A DNA stretch of 64,000 nucleotides from Symsagittifera roscoffensis (lineage: Eukaryota; Xenacoelomorpha; Acoela; Convolutidae): positions 11,256,539 through 11,320,538 of the forward strand of contig NC_087070.1 in the NCBI RefSeq assembly GCF_963678635.1. The letters run 5' to 3'. A program made the translations under genes and the position numbers. Of this stretch, positions 48,076 through 59,568 are shown one piece after another. How positions within the stretch are numbered: position 1 is the stretch's first letter; each line of letters starts with the position of its first letter. The notes beneath the pieces were generated by a model. It was not told where the DNA came from. It was given only the letters and a program-made list of their open reading frames with translations, and ran no database searches.

Positions 48076-48682
48076 TGCGTTTGAGAGTTACTCAGACAGT
48101 TTTTTTCCCCAGTTTAATTTTTAATTCCAAAATCTTCCCGACTCAATTTTTGCACAAACAAACATAAATAAAAATTAGTGTTTTGTATCAAGTCGCAATT
48201 TAGAAAACTTATTTTTTGTGTATGGTAGCATAAACCTAAATCTGTCAAAAAAATAGAAGCAGCCCACAATTTCGAAATACAAAATTTTGAAAAGCAGCGG
48301 GAACACACCGTGAAAGAGATTTTTCCATTAAACTTGGGTTCTCTTAGATTAGCAAGTTTTTGTTGATTGTGTTTTCGGACAAAACACAAAAATATGAAGC
48401 GAATCTCAAATCCTTAATCAATTGTGTTCACGACAATTAAATTCTACTTGTCATTCAGTTTCATATTTGAAACAAAATTGCTTATCATAAATTTCGATAG
48501 GATGGAAAAAAGCTTATCATGCCATTTTCAAACGTTTTTTAAATTTCTAGATAAATGTATGACAAACGTTTTTTTCTACTTTCCTTTTTGCTTGGCTTGT
48601 TTAAACTTCGGAAATATTTATTCATCAACTTCACTCATATTGTTATGAATGAAGATGCATTACCAAATTGACATGGTACTTA

Positions 48683-48884
48683 AACAACCGTTCTACAAGC
48701 ATGTTTTTAAATACAATCAGTTCGTGGTATCTTTCAAGTAGCCAAAATAGCCCGCAATTACATTAAAATTGGGTTTAAATGCCCTGTTATAACCCCCATG
48801 AAGTATGTATGGAACAATCATTATACACATTGCTATTATGACTAAAACATTGACTTTTTAAAATGCTTGTAGAACAATTGTGTT
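48683..48884. mobile_element. MITE-like element with ~25-bp inverted termini
   Basis: ACAACCGTTCTACAAGCATG at 48683 is matched by the inverse complement at the right end (AATGCTTGTAGAACAATTGT at 48862-48881), with two mismatches and a 1-base indel. The ~200-bp interior has no ORF. Size and termini fit a non-autonomous DNA transposon; a target-site duplication is not obvious. Confidence 0.5.
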
Positions 48885-49484
48885 CAGAATATTTGATATG
48901 TTCACTCGGCATAATTAATTACAAGGACCCGATAAAATGGTTTACGGACAAAAAATAATAAATTAGAAATAGTTAAAATGCGGAAAAAATGCGGAAAAAA
49001 AACCCTCGAAAATATCTGCTCAGTTTTTCACAATAACTTAATTGTTCATTTATTTTATGGCCAATTGAACCAATCACGAGTGAGATTCTTTCTCTTGACA
49101 CTAACAATATTCTCCAAATACTTCATACCTTTGTTTTCTTATCTCGATCGTGATAAGCTTACGACTTGTTACTTTTTTAGATTGCTGCACGGATTTGACC
49201 AAACAGTTTGATTTTGTTTGTCATTTGAACGGATGTTTTCGAAATACTTATAATATTACTTCAATCATGCATCGGATATCTCAGTCTATCAAGAACAAAA
49301 ATGCTCGAGGTAACAAAATGATAACTTACATATAAAAAAGGTACCACAAAACATTCTCCACGACGCAACCCCCCATCAGATAGACCAAGTTAACATCTCC
49401 ACCCAAGCATTTAATTCGAGTCACCCTTTGGTACTATTTTAAGGCATCAGTTTTTGGCTGATCGCCCCCAAAAATTTTCTGGAG

Positions 49485-51490
49485 GCTCTGAGTTAGGACC
49501 GATGTGGTTAACTCATAGAGTAATTTCGGATAGGGTACACCGTCTGCTCGTCACGCTATCTTTTTTTCGGCCGGATAGATTCGTGCAACTTCTTAGTCTA
49601 ATACCGATCCTAATCTTACTCTTATACTATCTAGTCTCAGGTTGTTTAACTAGTCTCTGCTAGGCTCAATAGATCTAGGGTATACTGGTTTATTGCGGCT
49701 GCTGAAGTTCTCTTGGAGAGGCAACTAATTTCTAAGTTAAATTCAAATCTCTCTGGTACTGAAATTACAAGTAATTTCAGCACTTACAAATAAGTGGGTT
49801 GTTAGTTAGATGGATCATGATTGGTTAATATTAAATACTTTACAGTGGTAAAATATCTAATTTATCCAATCATAAAATGTAGTTTAGATCAGGTTCCACC
49901 CATCCGGGTTTTACAGAGTTTTTTAGAATAGTCTTTCTGCAATTCAAAGGATGGATGATGGACGTTGGTATTTGGCGAACATCATATTTCTTCTGGGTTC
50001 TCTTGTTAGAGAAGTTCCAGGTTCAATCGCTGTGTCTTCTCATGACAACGACTGGGTTTTCGCAACAAACTCAAATCTGATTTCAGAATGGTTGGCTACG
50101 ACAGGTTTTTCTGTTTCATGTAGAGAACTTCTTTTGGGTTGACCTTGTCTGGGAATGGCGTGGAGATTGTGCGTGGAGGGGATGCCTGGTTACTCGGATC
50201 TGTACGTATACTTGAACATCGAGGTGGTCATTGGTCTAGTTCAATGAAGTCCTTTTCTGCGAAGTCAAGTCGTACTCTAAATCCTTTGAGTTGTGATTGT
50301 GGGCGGCATATTGATTGTGGTTGGCCATTCTTTTTCGAGTGTAGTGGGGTCATTTTGTCTTTGGATGTTCGTCTTTGGTGTTGTATGCTGATCTATATAC
50401 TGCAAGGTGTAATTTACATTTTATAAAATTTTTATTAGTTCGGTGTTTTAATTATGATTTTGGTTAGTTGTTTTCACAAAAGCTTTTTGTTTTAGTTCGG
50501 TTATTTTGAAGAGTTACTCACCCTTGAGTACCACTTATTAAAAATAGGAGTGTGGTCACAAAGCGTGGATGTAGCGCGGTGGGTTAGGCCGGCTATAGAG
50601 CATGCTCAGGACGTCCTCTCTGGTGGGTTAGGCCAGGAGTGGGAGTATGATTTCGTGCGGTTTCTGTGAGAGGTCCTGTTATGTGATAACGTTTTATGTT
50701 GGGTTTATTGTGGTTTTTCTTATGTTTCGTTGGTTGTGTCCTTTTTTCAAAAATCAAATTGTTTTTGGTATGGGTTTGTCTTTCGATTTTTTTGTGTTTT
50801 ATTATTTCTTTCTTAGACTTTATAATAGTCTTCAAAAGAATAAATTATCCAGTTTTAAACTGGGTTAATCCAGTTTGGGTACCGTTGGTTTCCTTTTCTT
50901 AGTCATGCTGTTATTCTATGATCTGTGGTGTTTTAGTAAGCTGCATTGGTTAGTTTTGTTTAGTATATAATTCCTTTCCAACCGGGTTAAAGGAAAGTTT
51001 GAAATGTGTTATCTTGTATTAGAGTTGTTGAGTGTGAAAGCTTAAAACTGAAATTCATTATTTTAAACAATTCTTCGTGGGCGAGCTGTGCGAGTTTGGA
51101 TAGAATTTTTGTGCGAGTGAATGAAATATCAAAAGGTTAGTACTGCATTTTCGTTTTATCAATTTACTACATAGAATTTCAATTTTACTGCTAGTTTTTG
51201 GGAAAAATTAAGTTACAAATTTTCATCATTATTAGATTTACTGCTTGTGGGGAAACAATTTATAAATTAATTTACTACATTGGTATTAATTTTATTTAAA
51301 TTAGCTTGTGCAAAATATTAATAGAGTTTTGAACAATTTGAAGAAGTTTTCTATTTTTATTTTTCTTTTGTGTATTTTGTAGATGATCGTGGGATGAAGA
51401 CTAAAAATCTAAATAAGACATGGATAAAGAATGGTTAGTGTTTTATTTGAAATTTATTAGTTAAGAATATGTATAAGTCATACTTACCTG
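49485..51490 (-). other. 3' terminal noncoding region, copy C
   Basis: Collinear with 9161-11180. It contains the 13-bp hairpin (49756-49783, one mismatch), the twin palindromes with flanking direct repeats (50578-50634, identical to copy B), the antisense exon-like signals and the splice donor right after the env-tail stop. Confidence 0.6.
50578..50634. promoter_or_regulatory. Twin palindromes inside a direct repeat, copy C
   Basis: GAGCATGCTC (50598-50607) and AGGACGTCCT (50608-50617), with GGTGGGTTAGGCC at 50578-50590 and 50622-50634. The block is identical to that in copy B although nearby sequence differs. Confidence 0.5.
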
Positions 51491-53300
51491 TTAGTCGTCG
51501 GAGAAAAAACCGTGGGGGAAGATGTCGTGGATTATGTCGGAATTTCTTAGTAATTTTGCTAGTATGCGAATGATGTTTTTAGTTTGAAGCAGTGGCCAAA
51601 GCAATTGAAGTGCTTTAATGGTTTTTAGTTCTTCAGTGGCAACTGCAAACTCATAAGGTGTGTTTTGGATGAGATTATATAATTTGTGGTTATATTCAGT
51701 GTTGTGGATGAATTCTAATATGGGGATTTCTATAGGTTGAATAAATTCATGTGGGATAAGGAAGGGTCTGGATTCTTCTGCGTTGAAGGTCTTCGTGATG
51801 GGACAAAAAATATACATTTGGGTTATGGGATCATAATTGCGAAGAATACCGTGAAGGTTAGTATCTTTGATGCAATATGTGAAGTTAAGAAAAAATGGTG
51901 ATGTGTATTTAGAGTTAATAAATTGAAAACGGTGGTGTGGTTGTCTTGATGGAGTGTGTAGGTCAAAGTGATTTGGTATGAAGCGGTAATATGTATATGT
52001 GTGGGTTTGTTTAGTGCGTAACATAATGTCGTGTGAGCAGTGCAAATCTCGTTCATGTGGTGCAAGGAAATGAAAGGTTAGTGAAAATAATTGAAATTTT
52101 TCTGTAAAACTTTCGTAAGCTTGTGTGTCGGTTAGTGCTTCAGAAATGATGTGGTCGAATTTGCGATCAAATATATTGAGTGTAAAAACATATGGTGTTT
52201 TGATGAAAAATTTTTCTGTGATTTGTGGGTTAGCGAAACGGTCATCATCTAAAAATTGGTCTTGGTTAGCTCGGATGATGTTATGATCGTAATATTCTAG
52301 CGTATATTCGTAAGCTCGGGGTGCAGTGTATGTTTTTAGTGACTTTTTATATCCTATATAAGTAAATTGTCTATGTGTTAGTGGTGTAGTGAGTCGATAT
52401 AGCATATTTTGATTTCTTTCTATATCGATGTGAGTATTAGATAAAGGTAGGCAAAGGGGGTTAGTAAAATGATAATATGATGTCCATTGAAGTGTAGGCA
52501 TTAAAACGTGTTCATCTACAAAACTGCGTGTGTTGTTAGTGTCGTTAGGGGTGTTCAAAGTATACTGTGGAAATGAAGGTAAGGTGATTGTTAAAAATTC
52601 TTTCGTGTTAGTGTGATTTGGGTGATTAATATATTCACGGGCTGTTCCTGGTTTTGTTGGAAATGGATGGTTTGGGAATTTTCTTTTGAAAGTGCGGTAA
52701 GCTCTATTAGTGCTAATTGATGATTCGGTGGATGTGGATGATGGTGCTAATGATGCGGTATAAGCTGAAGAGGGTGTAGGGGTAGGTGGGTTTGATGATT
52801 CTATGGTTGATGAAATCTGGTTTATAGTTGAGATGTCAAGGTGGAAGGGTTGTTGTTGTAAGGTGATAAAATTATCTAGTTCTTGGGAGATTTGGGGGGT
52901 GTCTGGAGAATTGGATGATCGGTCTGAATGAAGTGAAGAGTAGGTTGGGGTAACTTGTGAAGCATCGGAGGGTGTAGAAATGGATGGGAGTGGGTTATTT
53001 GGTGGGATTGGTTGAAAACAGGGTTTCGAAAAAACTGAGGGATTGGTTTGAAAATCATTGGATGGAGATGGTTCAGAGTCTGCAAATTCATCAGGGGTTT
53101 CAATATCTGGGTTATTGAGTTGTGAGATGGAGTATAAAACTGAGATATGTGAATTAGTGTCTGAATTCATGCCTGATGTTATATTATTGGTTGGGAAATC
53201 GGGTGGCGGGAAAGCAAAAAGTGGAATTATTGTAATTGGAGGTTGGTTGGGTGGGAGTTTGAGCGGTGTAGGGATCCAAGTTGTCGGCTCATCGTGGGCT
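51491..53300 (-). pseudogene. env C-terminal tail region (559-codon ORF), copy C
   Basis: A long clean frame, 53170-51491 from its first ATG; it is also open upstream without an ATG to the poly-T break near 53297. The N-terminal third is Pro/Ser/Thr-rich and low in complexity. The C-terminal two thirds looks folded, with many aromatics and His (YHFTNPLCLPLSNTHIDIER, FHFLAPHERDLHCSHDIML) and a Leu-rich end (ALQLLWPLLQTKNIIRILAK). No membrane segment. Copy B shows it was in frame with env, so it is probably a cytoplasmic extension or a cleaved product. No family recognised. Confidence 0.6.
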
Positions 53301-53426
53301 AAAAAAATTATTATTTTGAGACTGAAAAGCGGTGGTATGTGGTTGTTCTATAATTTGTTCATATGTGTTCTCATCTAGTGAATTGTGTGTTACTATATGT
53401 TGAATGGGGCTTTGTGATATGGTTGG

Positions 53427-55907
53427 TCAAAAATTTTGATTATGTGATATTGCTAAATTTCGAAAATTTCGTGGGACTAGTGACAATGGATGGTTATGTG
53501 GTAGAGGTGGTAACTGTGGTGCTGTAGGCGTTATGTCGACATTGTTATGTTCTTCGTCATATGTGTTCTGTCTTGTTTCTATTTTTGTGTTGTATTCCTT
53601 TATTTGTGCGTCTAAAAGAATTTTGTTTATTGATGATGAAAAAATTCCAAAAAATCCTGCAAATAGGATGCGTGCTACACTTGCTTGTCTATTTACTTGT
53701 GTGTGTATAGCGCATGTATTATAGATTCCTTTTAAGAGTGAGAAAAGAAATCCTATAAAGTTAAACATTGCGTATAGAATAGTTAATTTTTCTAAGATGT
53801 AATAGGGCCATCCTAGAAAATCAAGAATTTCATTTTTGAGTGTAACAAAGCTAAAGATATTTATAGGTGAGATATCTTGTGGTCGGTATTTTTCACCGTT
53901 GAGATATATATAGTCTTTAATGTCTTTAAAATATCCGCTATAATCTTTTGTATAAATATCTGCAAATCCTGCGGTTTCGGCAAGTTTGCGTAAGTTTTGG
54001 TCAATTGATTGTCTTTGTATAGTGTCCATTTGTGTTAATAATTCTTGGAAATGTTGTGTTCTAATGTGATGTTGTATATCGGATTTTGAATATATTCCAA
54101 TTGATTGTAGGTCAATATTTGGATTTCGAACAATAGCTCTAATGCTTTCAGGTGAAAATTTTTTGAGTGATTGCATTAATGTGGGATATGGGGTAAGAAG
54201 TTAATATTTATCTTCATCAGGGTTCAGTTGTACTACATTGTGGCTGTTTTCTGATCCACATGGGACTGCGGTATCCCAGAAATAGGTTCGTCTTGAAAGT
54301 GTGTCAACGAAATGTACTTTATTCTTATAAAAGATAGGGATTCTTTTATAGCATCGTTTATCTTCAAAAACATATAGTGGTGATACCTTTTCGGTACAGG
54401 TATAAAACCATAAAATGTTTCCTTCGTAGTCTAAAAAATTTGATCTATTTACTGATAGTAAATATCCTGCGTAGGGTATTTTTAATACTGCTAGCGCAAA
54501 AGATTGTAGGTTTTGTGTTCTTTCTAATTCGCATAGTTGGTGAAGTGTTTCTAATTCGGAGAGTGACATTTCTTGAAAAATGCGGCTAATTGTGTAGTCT
54601 AATTTCATATCTAGGTGAATATCATAGTGGATATTACCGAAATATGTAGTATTCATTAGTGATAGTTCTTGTAAACGTGTGCTTCTAGTGTCATGGGGCT
54701 TGAGATGTCCACCAGGTTGACCTTTACTTTTTTGAAAATTAACTGGTATATATGATGTTCCTTCGTTTATAGGATGATTTGTGGCATATGGGTCGATTTT
54801 TATTTTTCCAGTGGTCATGTCGAATCCTTTTTCGTATTCAACTAATATTTCGGAGTATTGTGTTTTGTGAAGTGGGTTTCTGTATTTACATGCAAGTTCT
54901 GTTTCTTGGTATATTTGAAAACGTGTCAGTTTATTTTCTAAATTGTGTATGTTCCTAAAATTAGAACTTTGTTTTCGTGATGGGTTTACATGTTCATATG
55001 GAATGGACTGTATAAAGTATTTTTCGTGAAATTTTATCATACGAGCGTGTATTTTTGCTACTTGAAATGTTGTACATGTGTCTTCGGGGAACCAAACAAT
55101 TGTTGCTTGTGTTCGTGTTGTAGGGTCACAATAGCCTTGGTCATTTTTACAAGGTAATCTAATTCCTTGATAGATCATTGTGTTGTCTGATAAATCGCGT
55201 GTGAGTTGTATTTTTTCGAGTTGTATTATCCAATCGAAAAACATTATTTCTTGATATCCTTTATTTTTTGTGTCTGCTTTGCAGTTTGATGGGTTATTTA
55301 TACCAATATGTGGTATCCAGTGTTTATCGTGTGTGTCATAAGTTAATCTTCCGTGTGCGCCGTTGTATGGATATTTTTCATCTAATTTTATATGTCCTTG
55401 ATATCTTTCAAGTTCTGCTTGATGTACAGAATCTGAAAAAACTTGGAAATATACTAACTTCCTATCTGTGTTTTTATTTTTTGTGATATTTAGTCTGAGT
55501 ACCTCGTTTTTACAATCTTCGGGATGGAGATGTAAAAGTCGTTCGATATTACACTGGTAGAATGATTCGTGGTCAAGTCGGTTTTTATTTCCATTAGAGA
55601 CTTGTGAACAATGTACTTTCTTTTCAGAAAATGTTGCTGTGAATTTATATCCTATAACTGTTGTTGCTCGGGCTTTTGAATAAAGTGTTGCTATTACATT
55701 TTTAGTTTCTATAGCTTGTGGTTCTGTTTCGCATTGTGATACTTGATTTATTGCATATTTGTGTAGTGTTTTTTGTTCGTTTTCTTCACAATCGTATTGT
55801 GTTACTAATAAATCTTGGGGTCCTGTGCGGGGGGAAGGGTTTATGTTTTGATTGGAGGTTACTAGAAAAAAGAGTTGGAGAAAAATTAATATTTTTAGAA
55901 TATACAT
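53427..55907 (-). pseudogene. env: env ectodomain and membrane anchor, copy C
   Basis: From ATG 55907 the frame has 568 codons to a TAA at 54201-54203 (Tyr in copy B), then continues in the same frame for ~258 codons to a TGA at 53427 (Arg in copy B). Signal peptide: MYILKILIFLQLFFLVTSNQ. The ectodomain has many Cys, N-glycosylation sequons, and an ATIVWFPEDTCTTFQ motif; residues ~480-560 form a Cys-bounded block (FYTC...RCYKRIP...VPC). A hydrophobic anchor lies at about 707-735, with a second hydrophobic stretch near 745-762. The cysteine layout recalls class III-type fusion glycoproteins of chuvirus-like Env, but this needs a profile search. Confidence 0.78.
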
Positions 55908-57070
55908 GTGTATGACAATCCTGAGTATGGGTTATAAAATGTGATGTAACCAATTGTCTTTTTGGTATATCTGTCGTATTTGTATATTACTTCAGTTGTT
56001 ATAAATGGTGGTGGTAGTGATTGAGCTGTTATATTTGGTGGGTTTAATGGGTAGGGATGTTGAGTAATGTTGTTTAGTTTAACCGTGATTTCAAATTTTA
56101 ATTGTAGACTATTTTGTTGGAGTATTTGGATGTTATGATCACGAATGTCTTCGTGGATGTCTTGTCTATATTGTAATCTATTTAGTGCCCAGTTGTGGAG
56201 TCGGTTACTTTCTGGGTGTTGTCCAAATAATGGTGGAGGTGCTGTGAATGTATTCCAGTCTAGTCTTAAAGGAATATTTGTTGATGATTGTTCTCGGTAT
56301 CTAGCGTCGAGGTTATTTGGGAAATTGAAGTTAAAAGGTGTTGGTGAAATCTGGCTGATTGATGGTGTTGATGGTAATGATAATGTTTCTGGTAGTGATG
56401 AGGATGTTGTTGTATCCGTAGAAATATCTATTGGATCATTGATTAAATTTGGTTCACCTTGTGTGAATGAATGTGTTGTCCAATATGGTAGTCGTGATGT
56501 TTGGTTTGTAGGGTTAAAGGGATTTTCACGTATTTGTTCAGATGTTGGTGTTGAACCTAAGTAATCTGAGGGTAGGCTTGAGGTGCTACGTTGTTAAAGA
56601 AGCGTAGGGGTTTCTGGTAATATACCGATGGGGTTTTCTGGAGTTCTTTGTGATGGTGATTGGGGTATATCAAAATGAACTCGGGGGGTTTGAAAATTTC
56701 TGTTTCGTCGAGGATGTATAATTTGTCTATTTATTTCGACTGTATTTTGGTTTTGACTAGGATTTCGTATTCTACTTAATTCTTGTGGTAATGTTGGGTA
56801 TAAGTTATATGTTGGTTCACTTAGAGGTGCTTGTCGTTGAACTGGTTCTAGTGGTTCTGATAAGCGAGCGTGTCGTTCTTCAAAGGTATATGGGTTATCT
56901 TGAAAGGAAATTCGTGTAGATGTTTGGGGGTTTTGGGTAGTTGAAGGTGTTGTTGGGTTATTTTGGGATGATGTCGGTGAAGACTGACTGTGGGATTGTT
57001 GGTTAGCAATTTTTGATAGTTTTTGATCTATTCTTTTAGTGAAAACATTTATGTTTATTATAATATTCTT
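55895..57070 (-). pseudogene. ORF-P, copy C (one nonsense codon)
   Basis: Open from just after TAG at 57071-57073 for 391 codons except for TAA at 56594-56596 (Ser in A and B). No ATG near the start; the first part overlaps the end of ORF-b. The last codons overlap the env ATG (55907) by 13 bases in another frame. Copy C keeps the 52-codon end that is cut in copy B. Composition as in the other copies: Pro/Ser/Thr-rich, then a more structured C-terminus. Confidence 0.58.
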
Positions 57071-57224
57071 CTAGAAAAAGAATTAGGAGGAATGTTGCTA
57101 GGGCGAATGTGATGATTGCTTTCTTTATACATTTGCATATTGTCAAAATGAGGGATGATAGAAATGTTATAAAGATTACAAATAGTAAAAAAATATCTGT
57201 TCTACTAAAAATGGTTCGTATCAT
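57036..57224 (-). CDS. ORF-b, 62-aa membrane protein, copy C
   Basis: Intact. Compared with copy A the differences are few and conservative (Val to Ile, Ile to Phe, Phe to Cys near the end), and the two hydrophobic segments and the CKCIKK turn are unchanged. ATGA overlap with ORF-a at 57221-57224. Confidence 0.62.
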   Translation of the reverse strand: MIRTIFSRTDIFLLFVIFITFLSSLILTICKCIKKAIITFALATFLLILFLEEYYNKHKCFH

Positions 57225-57451
57225 TTAGATAAGTTTTCTGAATCGTACCTGTGGATATAGTCAATAGCTTTTGAAAGCTGGAGGTATAGTTCAAATATGG
57301 AATAGAAAATTAAAAAAATATTGCAAAAAATGATTAAGATTATTACAAAAGATTCAAAGGTATCAAAAAGAAATATGATTAAAAGTTTAAATATCGTTAA
57401 AAAGTTTATGAGAATGTTAAGAATTATGTTGACTGGTCGAGAGAAGAGCAT
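57221..57451 (-). CDS. ORF-a, 76-aa hydrophobic protein, copy C (intact)
   Basis: The only undamaged copy of this frame. It has hydrophobic segments of about residues 8-30 and 34-58, then a polar tail (LSKAIDYIHRYDSENLSK). The stop TGA overlaps the ATG of ORF-b. With ORF-b it forms a two-gene membrane-protein cassette between pol and env. No family recognised. Confidence 0.58.
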   Translation of the reverse strand: MLFSRPVNIILNILINFLTIFKLLIIFLFDTFESFVIILIIFCNIFLIFYSIFELYLQLSKAIDYIHRYDSENLSK

Positions 57452-58044
57452 TTAAGAAATGGCTTCTCGATCGAATATTTTTTGTTGTTTGAGGCAATTT
57501 TCAAGTGTGGTCGAATTATTTATTGGTTTTTTGACAAGTGGGTCGAGTTTTGTGAAAAATTGTTGGGGGCAAATTTTATGGTGATTGGGAGGTCTTCTTT
57601 TTCTTTATTTTTATTAGTCAAATGATTTGGGTTATTTTTGAGATTTTTATACTTTAGGCTAATTAAAATGGTCGTTCTTTTACTTTAGGCTAATTTAACA
57701 TATTTGTTTTGGGGATATTTGAGGTCTGAGTTGGGGAAATATTGTTGATCTTTGGGTTATTAGATAAGGGAGGGTTATGATATTATGGGTATATTTATTT
57801 TAGTTGTCAAGTTGGAGTGGTTTGCTTATTTTTGACCTGGAGGTCGCAAAGTTATAGTTAGAGATATGCCTGGAGTTTTATATCGTTCGTCTAGTTGATC
57901 TGTGTTAGAGTTAGAGAAGGTGACGGATTGGATGAATCCTATTGGCTAACTTTGAACTAGAATCGCTGCGGGTTTGTCAGCATGTTATTTTGAAAAATGA
58001 AAGTTCAAAATATTTCAGAGGTGCAAAGATTATCAAATATAAAA
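57452..58044 (-). other. Noncoding spacer between pol and ORF-a, copy C
   Basis: Same layout as 6413-7005 of copy A, including the paired near-repeat with the TAGCCTAAAGTA core (minus strand). No gene seen. Confidence 0.6.
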
Positions 58045-59568
58045 TTAAAGCTGTTTTTGAAATTCGACTTTCTTTAATATTTTAGATTGTGGGATGAATG
58101 TTTTATAGTTTTTATGTGGTTGATTTCTAAGCTGTGATGACTCTCTATGTTTTGATTTGTCGATTTGTTCTTGGGGTATTATTTTTTCTGTCATTTTTCT
58201 ATTTTTTCTTTCTTTTTGAGGTATATTTTGATCTAGCTTTTTTGTATTGTTTTTCGTTGTAGTTGATTTTTTATTTTGGTTTTCGAGGTGAATGTCATAA
58301 TGTTCCTTTGTTTTATTTTCCATATGTGGGTTATTTTGAATAACTTTTAAACCTGTGAAAGAATATAATTGAGTTAGTTCGCGTAGTGCGTATTCTTTTG
58401 GGTAATAAGGTAATAGGTTGTTTCGATGTTGAAAAATTTCTTTTTGGTCTGAGTCGGTGATTTTATATGTGACATCAGTGGGTTTGGCAATTATTTGGTA
58501 TGGTCCTTTACGAAGGGGTTGTAATTTTTTAGAAATTCCTTTTTGAGTGTTAAAATTGGGTATTAAAACAAATGTTCCAATTTTTAAATCGGAGGCTGGT
58601 GTAAAGCGTGAATTTATTTGTTCATTAATGTTTTGCCTTTGTAACAACTTTTTTGTTACTTTTTGGTAAATTTCATTGTGTTTTTTATCTCTGTTTAAAA
58701 TCCATTCGGTGTGTGTACCGGAGGCTAATTTAGGAATTTGTGGGTGATGAAAATGATCTTCATCGTGTGTGTGTAAAGGTAGGTTATAACAAATTGAGTC
58801 TTTGTTCGGTTGACAATAACTTTGTGCATTTTTATGAGAGTTTGCTGTAAACATAATCGGTTTGCGTGGCTTTTGATTAAAACCCATTTCATATGGTGAC
58901 ATTCCTAGAGTTGTCGTGATTTGGGAATTATATGCTAAGGGAAATAGTTTTACATCTGCTAACCATTCGGTGTATCTTGTATCATTTCCATTGATGATAC
59001 ATCTAAGATATTCTTGTAGTGAACGGTTCATACCTTCGACTAAGCCGTTTGTCCAAGGTGCGTGAGATGTACGTGGTTTGTGTTTGATGTTATATAAATG
59101 ACATAGTGTGATGATTTCATTATTTATGAATTCTGTACCGTTGTCTGTAACTAAAATTTCTGGTAGTCCGAAATTAGCTATCCAGTGTTCATAAAGTGTT
59201 GTGTAAGCATAATAAGCGTTACAATGTGGTACTGGGTTAAGTGCTACATAAAGTGTAAATGCGTCAACAATTACCATAATGTAGGAGTTTCCTTCGGATG
59301 AGGGTGAAATTGGTCCTTTTGTATCAAATGAAATACGGTGGTTAAAGTACAAACTTTGTCCTTTAAAATCTTGTTTTTGTGCTATTTGCTTTTGATTTGG
59401 ATAAGGTTTATTTAGCTGACATACTATACAATCATTGCATAGTACTTTTATCCAAATTGGTGCATTTGGAAAATAAAAGTTTTGTATCAAATTTGAATAT
59501 GTTTTCTCTGATCCAGAGTGTCCTTTAATGTTTTGTGTATGTGAAATATTAAAAGCTATAAGAATCAT
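58045..59568 (-). CDS. int: Integrase, copy C (longest clean frame)
   Basis: 507 codons open. The zinc-binding region HTQNIKGH...CNDCIVCQ fits HHCC. The core has Asp in VIVDAFTLYV, Asp in VTDNGTEF and Glu in NGLVEGMNR, with exactly 35 residues between the latter two. The C-terminal SKKLQPLRKGPYQIIAK is the GPY/F module of Metaviridae integrases. A Lys-rich tail ends at 58045. It was the end of the pol polyprotein, so its first ATG is not a natural start. Enzyme motifs look intact, but the upstream frame is broken near 59660. Confidence 0.92.
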   Translation of the reverse strand: MILIAFNISHTQNIKGHSGSEKTYSNLIQNFYFPNAPIWIKVLCNDCIVCQLNKPYPNQKQIAQKQDFKGQSLYFNHRISFDTKGPISPSSEGNSYIMVIVDAFTLYVALNPVPHCNAYYAYTTLYEHWIANFGLPEILVTDNGTEFINNEIITLCHLYNIKHKPRTSHAPWTNGLVEGMNRSLQEYLRCIINGNDTRYTEWLADVKLFPLAYNSQITTTLGMSPYEMGFNQKPRKPIMFTANSHKNAQSYCQPNKDSICYNLPLHTHDEDHFHHPQIPKLASGTHTEWILNRDKKHNEIYQKVTKKLLQRQNINEQINSRFTPASDLKIGTFVLIPNFNTQKGISKKLQPLRKGPYQIIAKPTDVTYKITDSDQKEIFQHRNNLLPYYPKEYALRELTQLYSFTGLKVIQNNPHMENKTKEHYDIHLENQNKKSTTTKNNTKKLDQNIPQKERKNRKMTEKIIPQEQIDKSKHRESSQLRNQPHKNYKTFIPQSKILKKVEFQKQL

